Source: Streptosporangium album (GTDB lineage Bacteria; Actinomycetota; Actinomycetes; Streptosporangiales; Streptosporangiaceae). From it: DNA of 64,000 nt. Below the pieces are notes generated by a model, which was given only the letters and a program-made list of their open reading frames with translations, was not told the origin of the DNA and searched no databases. Where the stretch lies: assembly GCF_014203795.1 (NCBI RefSeq), contig NZ_JACHJU010000001.1, forward strand, positions 2,976,001 to 3,040,000, read 5' to 3'. This document shows positions 32,601 to 41,651 of the stretch, piece after piece (position 1 is the first letter of the stretch; the number at the start of each line of letters is the position of its first letter). A program made the position numbers and the translations under genes.

Positions 32601-33197
32601 GTGAAGAGTGCCAAGAACGGACGTGACGGCCGCACCCGGATCATCGAGGGTGCCCTGCGCCGATTCAGTCAGGACGGTGTCTCGGCCACCACGCTCGCCA
32701 GCCTCCGCGAGGAGAGCGGTGTCAGCGTCGGGAGCTTCTACCACCACTTCGCCAGCAAGGAGCACGTCTTCGGCGTGCTCTATGCCGACACCCTCCAGAT
32801 GTACCAGGAGGCCTTCCTCGCCGAACTCCGGCGCCACGAGGGGGCGAGGGAGGGCATCGAGGCCATCGTCGCGATGCACATGGCCTGGAGCGGCGAGAAC
32901 CGTGAGCGGGCGCACCTGCTGATCAGTGAGCGTCCCCCCAAGCGCGACGAACCGGGCGGCACCGAGGTGTCGGACTCGCGCAGGGCGTTCTTCAAGCAGG
33001 TCTCCGAGTGGTGGCGGCCCCACATGAAGAACGGCCTGCTCCAGCCCGTCCACCCGACCATGTGTTACGTGCTCTGGCTGGGCCCGGCCACCGAGATGTG
33101 TCGACTGTGGTTCGCCGGGGCCCATCAGCCCACCGATGAGGAGGTGGCGGGCCTCTGTGAGGCCGCCTGGCAGAGCCTGCGCCAGCAGCCGGCCTGA
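32601..33197 (+). CDS. TetR-family regulator
   Basis: 198 residues from GTG 32601 (VKSAKNGRDGRTRIIEGA). HTH: RFSQDGVSATTLASLREESG and VSVGSFYHHFASKEHVF. No RBS at this start; upstream in-frame ATG 32514 yields an unlikely leader. Ligand domain carries two Trp (SEWWRP) and MCYVLWLGPATEMCRLWFAG. Targets not indicated by context. Confidence 0.82.
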   Translation: MKSAKNGRDGRTRIIEGALRRFSQDGVSATTLASLREESGVSVGSFYHHFASKEHVFGVLYADTLQMYQEAFLAELRRHEGAREGIEAIVAMHMAWSGENRERAHLLISERPPKRDEPGGTEVSDSRRAFFKQVSEWWRPHMKNGLLQPVHPTMCYVLWLGPATEMCRLWFAGAHQPTDEEVAGLCEAAWQSLRQQPA

Positions 33198-33253
33198 CCT
33201 CCGGCCCCTGTGGAGTCATGGCGCCGGGAGATCCGGAGACTCATCCCCTGAGT

Positions 33254-33292
33254 GCTCCGGCCCGGATCACGGGGGCTCTTCCGGGCCGGAGC
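33254..33292. terminator. Terminator between convergent genes
   Basis: GCTCCGGCCCGGA (33254-33266) and TCCGGGCCGGAGC (33280-33292), perfect 13-bp stem, between the TetR stop and the zinc-ribbon stop. Confidence 0.85.
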
Positions 33293-33296
33293 GGTC

Positions 33297-33608
33297 TCAG
33301 TGCGCACCCGCCAGCTGGCGCAGCCGGCTGGAGACCCGCCAGGCCTCCTCGTCCAGAGAGATGTCCAGCCGCAGGTCCTGGCGGCGGCGCCGCAGGCCGG
33401 GTATCCGCACCCGGTCGCAGATGTCCAGCCTGCCCTCACGGGAGTAGCCAAACCCCAGCTCTCCGGGGAAGACCCGTAGCTCGTCCTGGTTGCCGCACCG
33501 AGGACAGGTCCAGGCGACCAGATCCGTTCCCCGGTTGTAGTCATGACAGGCGCGAAAATACTCATCGGGGCGGAAACGGGACTCACAGCCGAAGCAGGGG
33601 ATCAACAT
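33297..33608 (-). CDS. Small zinc-ribbon protein
   Basis: 103 residues. MLIPCFGC and WTCPRCGN give a four-Cys zinc ribbon; the second half is Arg/Leu-rich (LDISLDEEAWRVSSRLRQL). No RBS problem: AAAGGATC precedes the ATG. Function unknown; it may bind nucleic acid. Confidence 0.7.
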   Translation of the reverse strand: MLIPCFGCESRFRPDEYFRACHDYNRGTDLVAWTCPRCGNQDELRVFPGELGFGYSREGRLDICDRVRIPGLRRRRQDLRLDISLDEEAWRVSSRLRQLAGAH

Positions 33609-33757
33609 CGCAGATCCTTTGGAGCGGATGGGTCAGCTCTATATGATTACCGCTCCCCGCTTGAGGTCCGCTTGCAGAACGCTTGCGCCGTTCGGTGATG
33701 GGTCTGTCACGTTGTGTACCGGAGGGGTCGCGGGTGCTCTGGTGCGAGGATGGCCGG

Positions 33758-35200
33758 GTGAACGATCTGCCTGACCGGCTCGGAGAGTTGTTGCTCGACG
33801 CCGGCTACACCATCGACGGTGTCCGCGAGCGCCTCGGCGAGGTCGCCGCCACCGCGCTCTCGCGCGAGGAGACGGTGCCCGCCCTGCGCGCCACCCGTGA
33901 CGGAGACCTCCTCGGCGCGCTCATCCGGCTCTGGTGGCTCGGGGTCCCGGTGGAGGCGCCCGCCGGACTCCCGGTGGCCGATCTGGCCGCCGCGGGCCTG
34001 GTGGCCGCGGAGGGCGGCCAGATCATCTCCACGGTCCACCTGCAGCCCTGGGAGACCGGCGGCTACGTCGTCTCCGACCGCAAGGTCAGGCCCGGCGACC
34101 CGGCTCTCCGTGAGGATCACGTCGTCGGGGCCGGAGGGGCCTCGGCGAACCTGGCCCAATTGGTCTCCCGCCGCCCGGTGGAGCGAGCCCTCGATCTCGG
34201 CACCGGGTGCGGGGTCCAGGTGCTCCATCTGGCCGATCGGGCCCGCGAGATCGTCGCCACCGACGTCAACCCCCGGGCGCTGGAGCTGGCCCGGCTGAGC
34301 TGGGCGCTGTCCGGCGTCCAGGGGGTGGACGCCCGGCAGGGCTCCCTGTTCGACCCTGTCGACGGCGACCGTTTCGACCTGATCGTCTCCAATCCGCCGT
34401 TCGTGATCTCTCCCGGCGGCCGGTTCACCTATCGGGAGTCGGGGTTCGAGGCCGACGGCTTCTGCCGCGACCTCGTACGGCTGGCCCCCCGTTTCCTCGC
34501 TCCTGGCGGCACCTGCCAGCTCCTGGCCAACTGGCTGCATGTCGGCGGCGAGGACTGGCAGGACAGGGTGGGCGGATGGCTGACCGGGACCGGCTGCGAC
34601 GGCTGGGTGGTCCAGCGGGACGTGCAGGACCCGGCCGAGTACGTGGAGCTGTGGCTGAGGGACGCCGCGGAACAGGGCACCCCCCGGTATCGCGAGCTCT
34701 ATGACGACTGGCTCGGCTGGTTCGCGTCCATGAACATCACCGGGGTGGGCTTCGGCTGGATCACCATGCACGACTCGGGCAGTCTCGACCCCGTCGTCCG
34801 GGTGGAGGAGTTCGGCCAGCGGGTGGAGCTCCCGGTCGGCGGATATGTGGACGAGGTGCTCGGCTCCATCGCCGAGGCGCACCGGCTGACCGACGCGGAG
34901 CTGCTGGGCGCCCGGCTGGCGCTCGCGGGCGGCGTGCTGGAGGAGCGTGTCGGGCCGCCCGGGGCCGAGGACCCGTCGAGGATCACGCTCAGGCAGACCG
35001 GGGGACTGCGCCGCAGCGCGCGGGTGGGGACCGTGGAAGCGGCTCTCGCCGGGGTCTGCGACGGCGACTATCCACTGGACCCGCTGCTCGCCGCGATCGC
35101 GGAGCTCACCGGAGAGGACCCCGATGACCTGCGGGCGAAGGCACCCGAAGGGCTCCGTCCGTTGATCGCCGAAGGGTTTTTCCACATATCCACAGGGTGA
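33758..35200 (+). CDS. DUF7059-type class I SAM methyltransferase
   Basis: 480 residues from GTG 33758 (VNDLPDRLGELLLDAGYT; GAGG upstream). An N-terminal helical domain to about residue 130 is followed by a small-methyltransferase domain: ALDLGTGCGVQVLHLA (SAM site), ATDVNPRALELAR, and LIVSNPPFVISPGG (NPPF catalytic motif). A C-terminal extension of about 200 residues follows. NPPF points to N-methylation of a base or amide. Widespread in actinobacteria; substrate not established. Confidence 0.82.
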   Translation: MNDLPDRLGELLLDAGYTIDGVRERLGEVAATALSREETVPALRATRDGDLLGALIRLWWLGVPVEAPAGLPVADLAAAGLVAAEGGQIISTVHLQPWETGGYVVSDRKVRPGDPALREDHVVGAGGASANLAQLVSRRPVERALDLGTGCGVQVLHLADRAREIVATDVNPRALELARLSWALSGVQGVDARQGSLFDPVDGDRFDLIVSNPPFVISPGGRFTYRESGFEADGFCRDLVRLAPRFLAPGGTCQLLANWLHVGGEDWQDRVGGWLTGTGCDGWVVQRDVQDPAEYVELWLRDAAEQGTPRYRELYDDWLGWFASMNITGVGFGWITMHDSGSLDPVVRVEEFGQRVELPVGGYVDEVLGSIAEAHRLTDAELLGARLALAGGVLEERVGPPGAEDPSRITLRQTGGLRRSARVGTVEAALAGVCDGDYPLDPLLAAIAELTGEDPDDLRAKAPEGLRPLIAEGFFHISTG

Positions 35201-35230
35201 TTCTCCACAGGCTGTGGATATCTTCGCCGA

Positions 35231-35252
35231 TCGGATGTTGATCGGATGTTGA
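35231..35252. promoter_or_regulatory. 11-bp tandem repeat, SARP-type operator candidate
   Basis: TCGGATGTTGA occurs twice in direct contact (35231-35241, 35242-35252). SARP regulators bind short direct repeats 11 bp apart, one helical turn. It lies beyond the 3' end of the AfsR-like gene, pointing to the truncated ORF at 35453. Confidence 0.5.
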
Positions 35253-35452
35253 GCGCTGCGGGGCAGGCTCTGGCTGTGGGCACGGGACCCGGGGGGAGGG
35301 GACCGTGTCGAGTCCGGCCGGTCGTCAAAGTGAGGCGGCCGGCCGTCGGGTGACGCACCGGATAACCGGGCCCCCTACGCGTCACCCGACGGTCCGACGG
35401 CCGGCCGGGCACCCCACGTCCGACGTCCAGATGCAGAGCGAGAGGAATTCCG

Positions 35453-35653
35453 GTGATCAACCACTTCTGGATGACGCGCCTCGACGACGACCTGTACGAG
35501 GGGCTCGGGTCAGTTGCCGACGGAGTCACGGTCGAGCAGGGCGCGCAGGTCCGCGGCCTCGGGGGCGCCGAGCCTGACGAAGATGTCATGGGCGCGCTCG
35601 AAACAGTCGTGCCCGCGGTCCGTGCTGCCGAGGCCGGCGAGCGCTCTGCCTAG
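35453..35653 (+). pseudogene. 5' stub of a lost gene running antisense into the AfsR-like gene
   Basis: GTG 35453 follows GAGAGGAATTCC, a good RBS. The first 19 residues, MINHFWMTRLDDDLYEGLG, look like a genuine protein start. From 35510 on, the frame is only the antisense of the convergent regulator's end. I infer that a deletion removed the rest of this gene and joined the stub to the regulator's 3' end. Confidence 0.35.
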
Positions 35654-38551
35654 CACCCACAGGGACAGTGCCTCGCCGTACGGATGGCCGATCTCCCGGC
35701 TGACCGCCAGGGCCTGCTCCGCATGGCGCGTCGCGTCGGAGAACCGGCCGGCGGTGATGAACGTCTCGGCCAACCGGGAACAGACCCGCTGCTCCCAGAC
35801 CCGCTGCTTGCTGGCCCGGAAGAAGGCCAGGCACTCCGCGTGGTGGTGGACCGCCTCGTTGAGCCGCCCGACCCGCGACAGGATCATGCCCAGGTGATAG
35901 CGGGCACGGGCGGTGCCCGCGCTGGAGCCCATCTCGATGAAGAGGGCCAGCCCCTGCTCGGCGGCGGAGATCGCCTCCTCCTGCTGCCCCAGGAACAGGT
36001 GGTCACGGGCGGAGTAGCTGAGCGTCAGCGCCTCGCCGCCCCGCGCACCGACCTCCCTGAACGCCTTGCGCGCCGAGTCGAACCAGGCCAGCGCCTCAAC
36101 GTGGCGGCGCCGGCGCCCGGCCACGACGGCCAGCGCGTTCATCGCCTCCCCGGTGACGATCCGGTCGCCCCCGGCGGCCAGCTCCAGCGACGCCCGGAAC
36201 TCCTCTTCCGCCTCGGCCAGCAGGTTGGCGCCGAACAGCACCCGGCCGAGCACGTAGCGGCTGCGCAGTTCGCTGGAGGGGTCGCCGACCCGGCGGGCCG
36301 CGGCCAGCACCTCCCGGCTCCGCTGGTCGAACTCGCGGGCGTGGCTCCCCGATTCCAGCAGCGGCTCCATGGCGAGCAGCAGGTTGGCTCCGGGCAGCAG
36401 GCTCTCGGCGTCCTCGGCGCCGCCCGCCTGGACGATCGACGCGAACATCGACTCGGCCTCGACCGACAGCCAGGTCACGGCCTCGTCGGCGGAGGTGAAC
36501 GCGTGGCCGGGCACGGTCACCGTGAGCTGGTCGGCGACCGTGCTGCCTTCGTAGGCGAGCCGGTGCGCCGACCTCGCGGAGGCCAGATAGAAGTCGAGCA
36601 GCCGGCGCAGCGCGGATGCGCCCTCCCCGCCCGCACCTGCGGACCCGGCCTGCCGCGCGTCCTGTTCGGACCGTTCCGCGGTACGGCGGGCGAAGAGCTT
36701 GAGCAGGTCGTGGAAGCGGTAGCGGCCGGGGGCGGGGGCCTCCAGCAGGCTGGCGTCCACGAGGGACTCCAGAACGTCCTCGGTGTCCATCGGGTCCAGC
36801 GCGAGCAGCGCGGCGGCGGCCCCGATCGAGATGTTCGGGCCGCCGGGCAGGGAGAGCAGCCGGAACGCCCGGGCCTGTGCGGGGCCGAGCTGGCCGTAGC
36901 CGAGGGCGAAGGTCGCCTCCACCGCGAGGTTGCCCACGCGCATCTCGTCCAGGCGGCGGCGCTCGTCGGCCAGCCGGGTCACCAGCGAGGCGACAGTCCA
37001 GGAAGGCCGGGCGGCCAGCCGGGCGGCCACGATCCGCACCGCGAGCGGCAGGAAACCGCAGGCGGCCACGGCGTCCATGGCGGCGGCACGCTCCGCCGTC
37101 ACCCGGTCGGCGCCGGCGACCGTGCCGAACAGGGTCAGCGCCTCGTCCGGCTCCATGACGTCCAGGTCGACCAGCCGGGCCGCGGCCAGGTCGGAGAGCT
37201 TGCCGCGGCTGGTCACGATCGCCGCGCAGCCGGTCGAGCCGGGCAGCAGGTGGCCGACCTGCTCGGCGTCCCGGGCGTTGTCGAGCAGCACGAGCATCCG
37301 CCGGTCGGCCAGGAGCGAGCGGAACAGCGCCGACCGCTCGGCCAGACCGTCCGGGATGACGTCCGCGGGCAGGCCGAGAGCGCGGAGGAACGCGCCCAGC
37401 ACCGACTCGGGCGCGGTCGGATCCTCGCCGTATCCACGCAGGTCGGCATAGAGCTGGCCGTCGGGGAACAGGTCGTCCAGGGTGTGGGCGACGTGCACCG
37501 CGAGCGTCGTCTTGCCGACTCCGCCGATGCCGGAGATGGCGGCCACCGGCACGCCGTCGCCGCCGCCCTCGGCGGCCAGCAGGGTGCACAGCCGGGCGAC
37601 GATCTGGCGGCGCCCGGTGAAGTCGTTCACGGCGGCGGGGAGCTGCGCCGGGCGCGGCAGTTCGGGAATCGCGGGCTCGGTGATCTCCGCTTCACGGGCC
37701 GGTCCGGGGGCCTCGGCGGGTGCGAGCCGTACCGGATCGGCGCGGGGAACGGGAACGGGGGCGGGCGTGAGGCTCGGGTCGCCGGTGAGGATGCGCTGGT
37801 GCAGGGCGGCCAGATCAGGGCCCGGCTCGATGCCGAGCTCGTCGATCAGCGCGGCGCGGGTGTCGGCGAAGGCCGCCAGCGCGTCCGCCTGCCGTCCGCA
37901 CCGGTAGTAGGCCAGCATCAGCTGGGCGCGGAGCCGCTCGCGGAGCGGGTGGTCGGCGGTCAGCACGATCAGCTCGGAGACGACGTCGGCGTGCCGGCCG
38001 ATCTCCAGGTCCAGGTCCATCAGGGTTTCGAGCACGCTCAACCGGCGCTCGACGAGCCGGTCACGCTGGTGCTCGGCATAGGGGCCGACGGCGCCGGCCA
38101 GCGGCTCGCCCGTGCACAGCGCCAGGCTCGCGCGCAGGCTCTCGGCGGCCCCGGCGAGGTCCCCGGCACGGCGGGCGGTCTCGGCTTCCTGGACGCCCCG
38201 GTCGAAGAAGGCCAGGTCGAGGGCTGCGCCGTTCAGGTGCAGCGCGTAACCGCGGCCCACCGAGGTGAGCAGCTCGGGACGGGTGCGAGGCGACCTGCCG
38301 GGCTCCAGTACGGCCCGCAGCCGGGAGACGTAGGTGCGCAGCGCACCGAGCGCACGGGGCGGGGCATCCTCTCCCCAGACGGCGTCGATCATCTCGTCTG
38401 GAGTCACCGCCCGGCTCTCGCGCAGGAGCAGCATCGCCAGGACGGAGCGTTGTAACGGGGTGCCCAGATCGAGCTCGGTACCGTCACGCCAGGCCTGGAC
38501 AGGGCCGAGCACGGCGAAGCGCAATCCGTCTTCGCTGCCCTGAACAGCCAT
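35510..38551 (-). CDS. AfsR-like SARP regulator with NB-ARC and TPR domains
   Basis: 1013 residues from ATG 38551 (AGGGA upstream). OmpR-type winged helix (FAVLGPVQAWRDGTELDLGT... VTPDEMIDAVWGEDAPPRAL), a bacterial transcriptional activation domain to about residue 250, a Pro/Ala linker, then NB-ARC ATPase with Walker A ISGIGGVGKTTLAVHVAH and RMLVLLDNARD, followed by TPR repeats to the end (EEFRASLELA, YHLGMILSRVGRLNEAVHHH). Same architecture as AfsR, which activates secondary metabolism after phosphorylation and ATP binding. No biosynthetic cluster is in the window, but TGTTGA repeats flank the gene. Confidence 0.92.
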   Translation of the reverse strand: MAVQGSEDGLRFAVLGPVQAWRDGTELDLGTPLQRSVLAMLLLRESRAVTPDEMIDAVWGEDAPPRALGALRTYVSRLRAVLEPGRSPRTRPELLTSVGRGYALHLNGAALDLAFFDRGVQEAETARRAGDLAGAAESLRASLALCTGEPLAGAVGPYAEHQRDRLVERRLSVLETLMDLDLEIGRHADVVSELIVLTADHPLRERLRAQLMLAYYRCGRQADALAAFADTRAALIDELGIEPGPDLAALHQRILTGDPSLTPAPVPVPRADPVRLAPAEAPGPAREAEITEPAIPELPRPAQLPAAVNDFTGRRQIVARLCTLLAAEGGGDGVPVAAISGIGGVGKTTLAVHVAHTLDDLFPDGQLYADLRGYGEDPTAPESVLGAFLRALGLPADVIPDGLAERSALFRSLLADRRMLVLLDNARDAEQVGHLLPGSTGCAAIVTSRGKLSDLAAARLVDLDVMEPDEALTLFGTVAGADRVTAERAAAMDAVAACGFLPLAVRIVAARLAARPSWTVASLVTRLADERRRLDEMRVGNLAVEATFALGYGQLGPAQARAFRLLSLPGGPNISIGAAAALLALDPMDTEDVLESLVDASLLEAPAPGRYRFHDLLKLFARRTAERSEQDARQAGSAGAGGEGASALRRLLDFYLASARSAHRLAYEGSTVADQLTVTVPGHAFTSADEAVTWLSVEAESMFASIVQAGGAEDAESLLPGANLLLAMEPLLESGSHAREFDQRSREVLAAARRVGDPSSELRSRYVLGRVLFGANLLAEAEEEFRASLELAAGGDRIVTGEAMNALAVVAGRRRRHVEALAWFDSARKAFREVGARGGEALTLSYSARDHLFLGQQEEAISAAEQGLALFIEMGSSAGTARARYHLGMILSRVGRLNEAVHHHAECLAFFRASKQRVWEQRVCSRLAETFITAGRFSDATRHAEQALAVSREIGHPYGEALSLWVLGRALAGLGSTDRGHDCFERAHDIFVRLGAPEAADLRALLDRDSVGN

Positions 38552-38645
38552 TTCCCTGATCTCCGTCTTAATGGAAAGTTTTATGACCAAATAATAGATC
38601 CTTCATTGCTCGCTCCATAGGTGGCCGCCGACTCGTTGGTTGAAG

Positions 38646-38673
38646 TGTTGATCGGTCGTCAATCAGGTGTTGA
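38646..38673. promoter_or_regulatory. TGTTGA direct repeats, SARP-type operator candidate
   Basis: TGTTGA at 38646-38651 and 38668-38673 are 22 bp apart, two helical turns. They lie in the divergent gap between the AfsR-like gene and the secreted protein gene and match the core of the 35231 repeats. Confidence 0.45.
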
Positions 38674-38696
38674 GTCGGAGACGGGATGCTTGTGGG

Positions 38697-38736
38697 TGTC
38701 GGGCATGGCGCCATACGGGGGCTGCCATGCCCGACA
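38697..38736. promoter_or_regulatory. 13-bp inverted repeat in the leader of the secreted protein gene
   Basis: TGTCGGGCATGGC (38697-38709) and GCCATGCCCGACA (38724-38736), 14-nt loop, 120 bp upstream of the ATG at 38857. No T-run follows, so it may be an mRNA hairpin or operator rather than a terminator. Confidence 0.45.
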
Positions 38737-38856
38737 TGTCAGCAGATTGCAGGAACTAATAAAGGCGCTGTAAGTGCGGTGCAGGTGGCTCGCCCTATCA
38801 ATGAGCCATGGCTCCCCGGCAGGAAGCGGGAGCCGCCCCCCTCAAGGAGAACCCGC

Positions 38857-39345
38857 ATGCGCCGCACGACCAGCACCCTCCTGGGCCTCGCCGCCGCCAC
38901 CGCCGTCATCGCGGCGGGCGCCCCGGTCCTGGCCACCTCCGCCTCGGCCGCCACGGTCACCGCGAGCACGACCGCGAGTGACTACGACGACTACTGGGGC
39001 TACGACTACTCCAAGTACTACGACGACTCCCGCGCCAAGGCCAAGGGGCGCGTCTGGAGCGACGACTCCGACAGGATCCACGTCCAGGGCACGCTCTACG
39101 ACAAGTACTCCCCGAGCTGGCTCTGCGGCTACGCCCAGGTCAAGTTCGAGAACGCCGACGGCGACGAGTCCTACTACTGGGCCAAGCAGTGCGGCTCCAA
39201 TGGCTACCGGTCCTTCCACTTCCTCCAGGACGACGTCGACAACGTCCAGGTCCGGGTCTGCTACTGGGACAACCACCAGGCGAAGAGGAAGCTGTGCGGC
39301 AAGTGGGACTACATCTACGAGGCCGACAGCGGTGACGACGAGTAG
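38857..39345 (+). CDS. Secreted acidic Tyr/Asp-rich protein
   Basis: 162 residues, ATG after AAGGAGAACCCGC. Signal peptide with core LLGLAAATAVIAAGAPVLA and cleavage after ATSASAA. The mature protein is rich in Asp and Tyr (YDDYWGYDYSKYYDDSRAKAK) and has four Cys (WLCGY, KQCGS, VCYW, KLCGK), probably two disulfides, with repeated aromatic-basic patterns. No family recognised. Divergent from the AfsR-like regulator, which may control it. Confidence 0.75.
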   Translation: MRRTTSTLLGLAAATAVIAAGAPVLATSASAATVTASTTASDYDDYWGYDYSKYYDDSRAKAKGRVWSDDSDRIHVQGTLYDKYSPSWLCGYAQVKFENADGDESYYWAKQCGSNGYRSFHFLQDDVDNVQVRVCYWDNHQAKRKLCGKWDYIYEADSGDDE

Positions 39346-39375
39346 TTCCGGTGAGACGGTCGCCGGATGAACGTC

Positions 39376-39403
39376 AGGCCCGCCCGGAGTCCCGGGCGGG
39401 CCT
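39376..39403. terminator. Terminator between convergent genes
   Basis: AGGCCCGCCCGG (39376-39387), AGTC loop, CCGGGCGGGCCT (39392-39403), followed by GTTGTTCC. Confidence 0.85.
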
Positions 39404-39440
39404 GTTGTTCCATGAAGTCATCGAAGTGACGGGGACGCCT

Positions 39441-40085
39441 CTACGCAGCCTCGACCAGACCGAGCCGCGCGTGGATCCGTTCTCGGACCAGCGGCCATTC
39501 GGAACTCAGGATCGAGTAGTAGGCGGTATCTCGGACCGTGTCGTCGGCGCCTCGGGTCTCGGCCCGGCGCACACCGTCGAGGTGTGCGCCGAGGGACTCG
39601 ATGGCGGCCCGGGAGCGTACGTTCCGTACGTCAGCCTTGAGCGTGATGCGGTGGACCTGCCAGGTCTCGAAGGCGTGGGAGAGCATCAGATACTTGCTCT
39701 CCCGGTTGACACCTGTGCCCTGGGCCGAAGCGGCCAGCCAGGTGTAACCGATGTCCGCCACGGACGGGACCTCGCCCACCGCACTGCGTGCACCCGGCGG
39801 CCAGGGCATGGGGCCCTGCCAGTACTCCAGGTTCATGAGACGGGTGGCACCGACGACGCGGTCGGTGTGCAGCCACCGGATGGCGAAGGGCATCGTGCGG
39901 CCCTCCGCCTGCTCAGCCAGAGTGGCCTCCACGTAGGAGACCATCTCGCCCCGGCCTTGGGGAACGCGAGTGAAGGCGTAAGTAGAACGGTCTTCACTCG
40001 CCGCGGCGACGAGGTCGTCGACGGCCGCGAGGCTGAGCGGTTCCAGGCGCACGGAGCGCCCGGACAGGGTGACAAAAGCGGGCAT
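39441..40085 (-). CDS. GNAT acetyltransferase (RimJ/RimL type)
   Basis: 214 residues from ATG 40085 (MPAFVTLSGRSVRLEPLSLA, usual RimJ/L-like start); upstream in-frame ATGs lack an RBS. Acetyl-CoA site AQGTGVNRESKYLMLSHAFE, then HRITLKADVRNVRSRAAIESLGA, the conserved N-x-x-S-x-x-A/x-I-E-x-L-G pattern. Acts on an amino group of a protein or small molecule, unknown here. Confidence 0.85.
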   Translation of the reverse strand: MPAFVTLSGRSVRLEPLSLAAVDDLVAAASEDRSTYAFTRVPQGRGEMVSYVEATLAEQAEGRTMPFAIRWLHTDRVVGATRLMNLEYWQGPMPWPPGARSAVGEVPSVADIGYTWLAASAQGTGVNRESKYLMLSHAFETWQVHRITLKADVRNVRSRAAIESLGAHLDGVRRAETRGADDTVRDTAYYSILSSEWPLVRERIHARLGLVEAA

Positions 40086-40271
40086 GAGCACATGATGAGG
40101 GCTCACCGAGATGCCCGGTGCCAAATGACACGGGACATCTTGGTGAGCATCCGGCAAAATGCCTGTCTTCCCGATCTGTAACGCGTAAAAGCCCAGGTCA
40201 GAAAGGTGGGAGCCGTCTCCGGTGCGGTCACTCCGCAGGTAAATTTTCCACCAAGTGGTACCCGTCCGAGA

Positions 40272-41552
40272 TCACCTTCCGGCCGGGGCCGGGACCAGGG
40301 GGGCGCGCCTGAGCCGGGCGGGCACCCGCCGTGCCGCTTCGAGGCCGGTCAGAGCCTCGCTCAGGTGATCCAGAGAGGCCGCGATCCAGGGCAGCCCGAG
40401 GGGGTCGGAAGCGCTCAGCGCGGCCAGTCGCCGCTCGGCCGTCTCGCCGTACAGAAGGCTGGTCGCCACCCGTACCCGGAGGGCCCGGGGATCGTCGCCG
40501 AAGGCATGGCCGGGGAGCACGCCGACACCGTGCCCGTCGAGCAGGTCCGCGGTCAGCTCGGCGGAGGTCGCGAAGGCCAGCCCGGTGAAGTCGGGGTAGA
40601 GGTAGAAGCCGCCCTGCGGCGCGTCCACCCGCACCCCCGCCTGGACGAACCTCTCGTGCACGGCCCGCGCCACCGTGCCGTGCAGCCGCCGGCTCTCGTC
40701 GATCCGCTCGACGAGTTCGGCGGGCTCGGTGTAGGCGTAGGCCGCCGCCTGCTGGACGGGCGCCGCCGGACTGGACCAGATCTCGCTGGCCACGGCGAGC
40801 AGCCGGTCGCGCAGCTCCACCGAAGGGAGCCGGGCGACGCCGATCCGCCAGCCGCCGAGCGCGAGGCTCTTGCTGAGCCCGCTGGTGATCACGGTGCGCT
40901 CCGGGGCCAGGTCGGCCGGGCTGAGGAAGTCCGCGGTGGTGTCGTGGACGAGATCGCGGTAGATCTCGTCGGAGATGATCGTGAGATCCAGCTCGCGGGC
41001 GACCTCGACGATCCGCCTGATCGTGTCCGCCGCGGCCAGCGTGCCCGTGGGGTTGTCGGGCAGCGTGACCAGCAGGGAGCGCACCTCGCGGCCCTGGGAT
41101 CGCGCGTACAGGACCGCGGAGACGACCCGCTCGGGATCCGGCACCCCTCCCTCGCCGGGGGGTGCTGGGACGAGCAGGGGGCGCGCTCCGACCAGGTCGG
41201 CCTGGGCGGCGTAGCTGACCCAGCTCGGCATCGGCAGCACGATGTCGCCGCCGATCGCGAGCAGCAGGCCGTAGAGCAGGGGCTTGCTTCCGGGACCGCA
41301 GACCACCAGCTCGGGGTCGGTGGGCAGGCCCCGGCGGTGCCAGTATCCGGCCGCCGCCTCACGCAGCGCCGCCGCTCCGGCGACCGGACCGTATCCGTTG
41401 TGCCCGGACGCGGCGACCAGTCGTTCGCGTAGCGCCGGATGAACGGGCAGACCGGCTTCCCCGAAGGCCAGGTGCAGCACGCGCTCACCGGCGCGCCGTC
41501 TTCGCTCGATCTCCTCGTTGGCCGCCAGTGTGGCGGAGAGCATCACGTTCAT
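40272..41552 (-). CDS. PLP-dependent class I/II aminotransferase
   Basis: 426 residues from ATG 41552 (AGAGGA upstream). Fold type I landmarks: GHNGYGPVAGAAALREAAAGY, SLLVTLPDNPTGT (Asn/Pro), IISDEIYRDL (Asp-Tyr), SGLSKSLALGGWRIG (PLP Lys in SKS), and RVRVATSLL with the carboxylate-binding Arg. Divergent from the LysR gene with a 99-bp gap, so it is the likely target of that regulator. Substrate unknown. Confidence 0.87.
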   Translation of the reverse strand: MNVMLSATLAANEEIERRRRAGERVLHLAFGEAGLPVHPALRERLVAASGHNGYGPVAGAAALREAAAGYWHRRGLPTDPELVVCGPGSKPLLYGLLLAIGGDIVLPMPSWVSYAAQADLVGARPLLVPAPPGEGGVPDPERVVSAVLYARSQGREVRSLLVTLPDNPTGTLAAADTIRRIVEVARELDLTIISDEIYRDLVHDTTADFLSPADLAPERTVITSGLSKSLALGGWRIGVARLPSVELRDRLLAVASEIWSSPAAPVQQAAAYAYTEPAELVERIDESRRLHGTVARAVHERFVQAGVRVDAPQGGFYLYPDFTGLAFATSAELTADLLDGHGVGVLPGHAFGDDPRALRVRVATSLLYGETAERRLAALSASDPLGLPWIAASLDHLSEALTGLEAARRVPARLRRAPLVPAPAGR

Positions 41553-41651
41553 GAGGAAGTCCTCTCGCTCGTTGCGGAACGTTCCCAAGCGTGGTGTGCT
41601 GCAGGCATCAGGACAAGCTTCGGTTGTTGTGGGTAGGCATAAGGAAGTCTG

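Noticed and set aside
35684-38455. 923-codon plus-strand frame
   Set aside because: Antisense of the AfsR-like gene; high-GC third positions create long spurious frames.
40158-40271. Possible riboswitch (GGTGGGAGCC...TTTTCCACC segments)
   Set aside because: It lies downstream of the aminotransferase stop and upstream of no plus-strand gene; no known aptamer core recognised.
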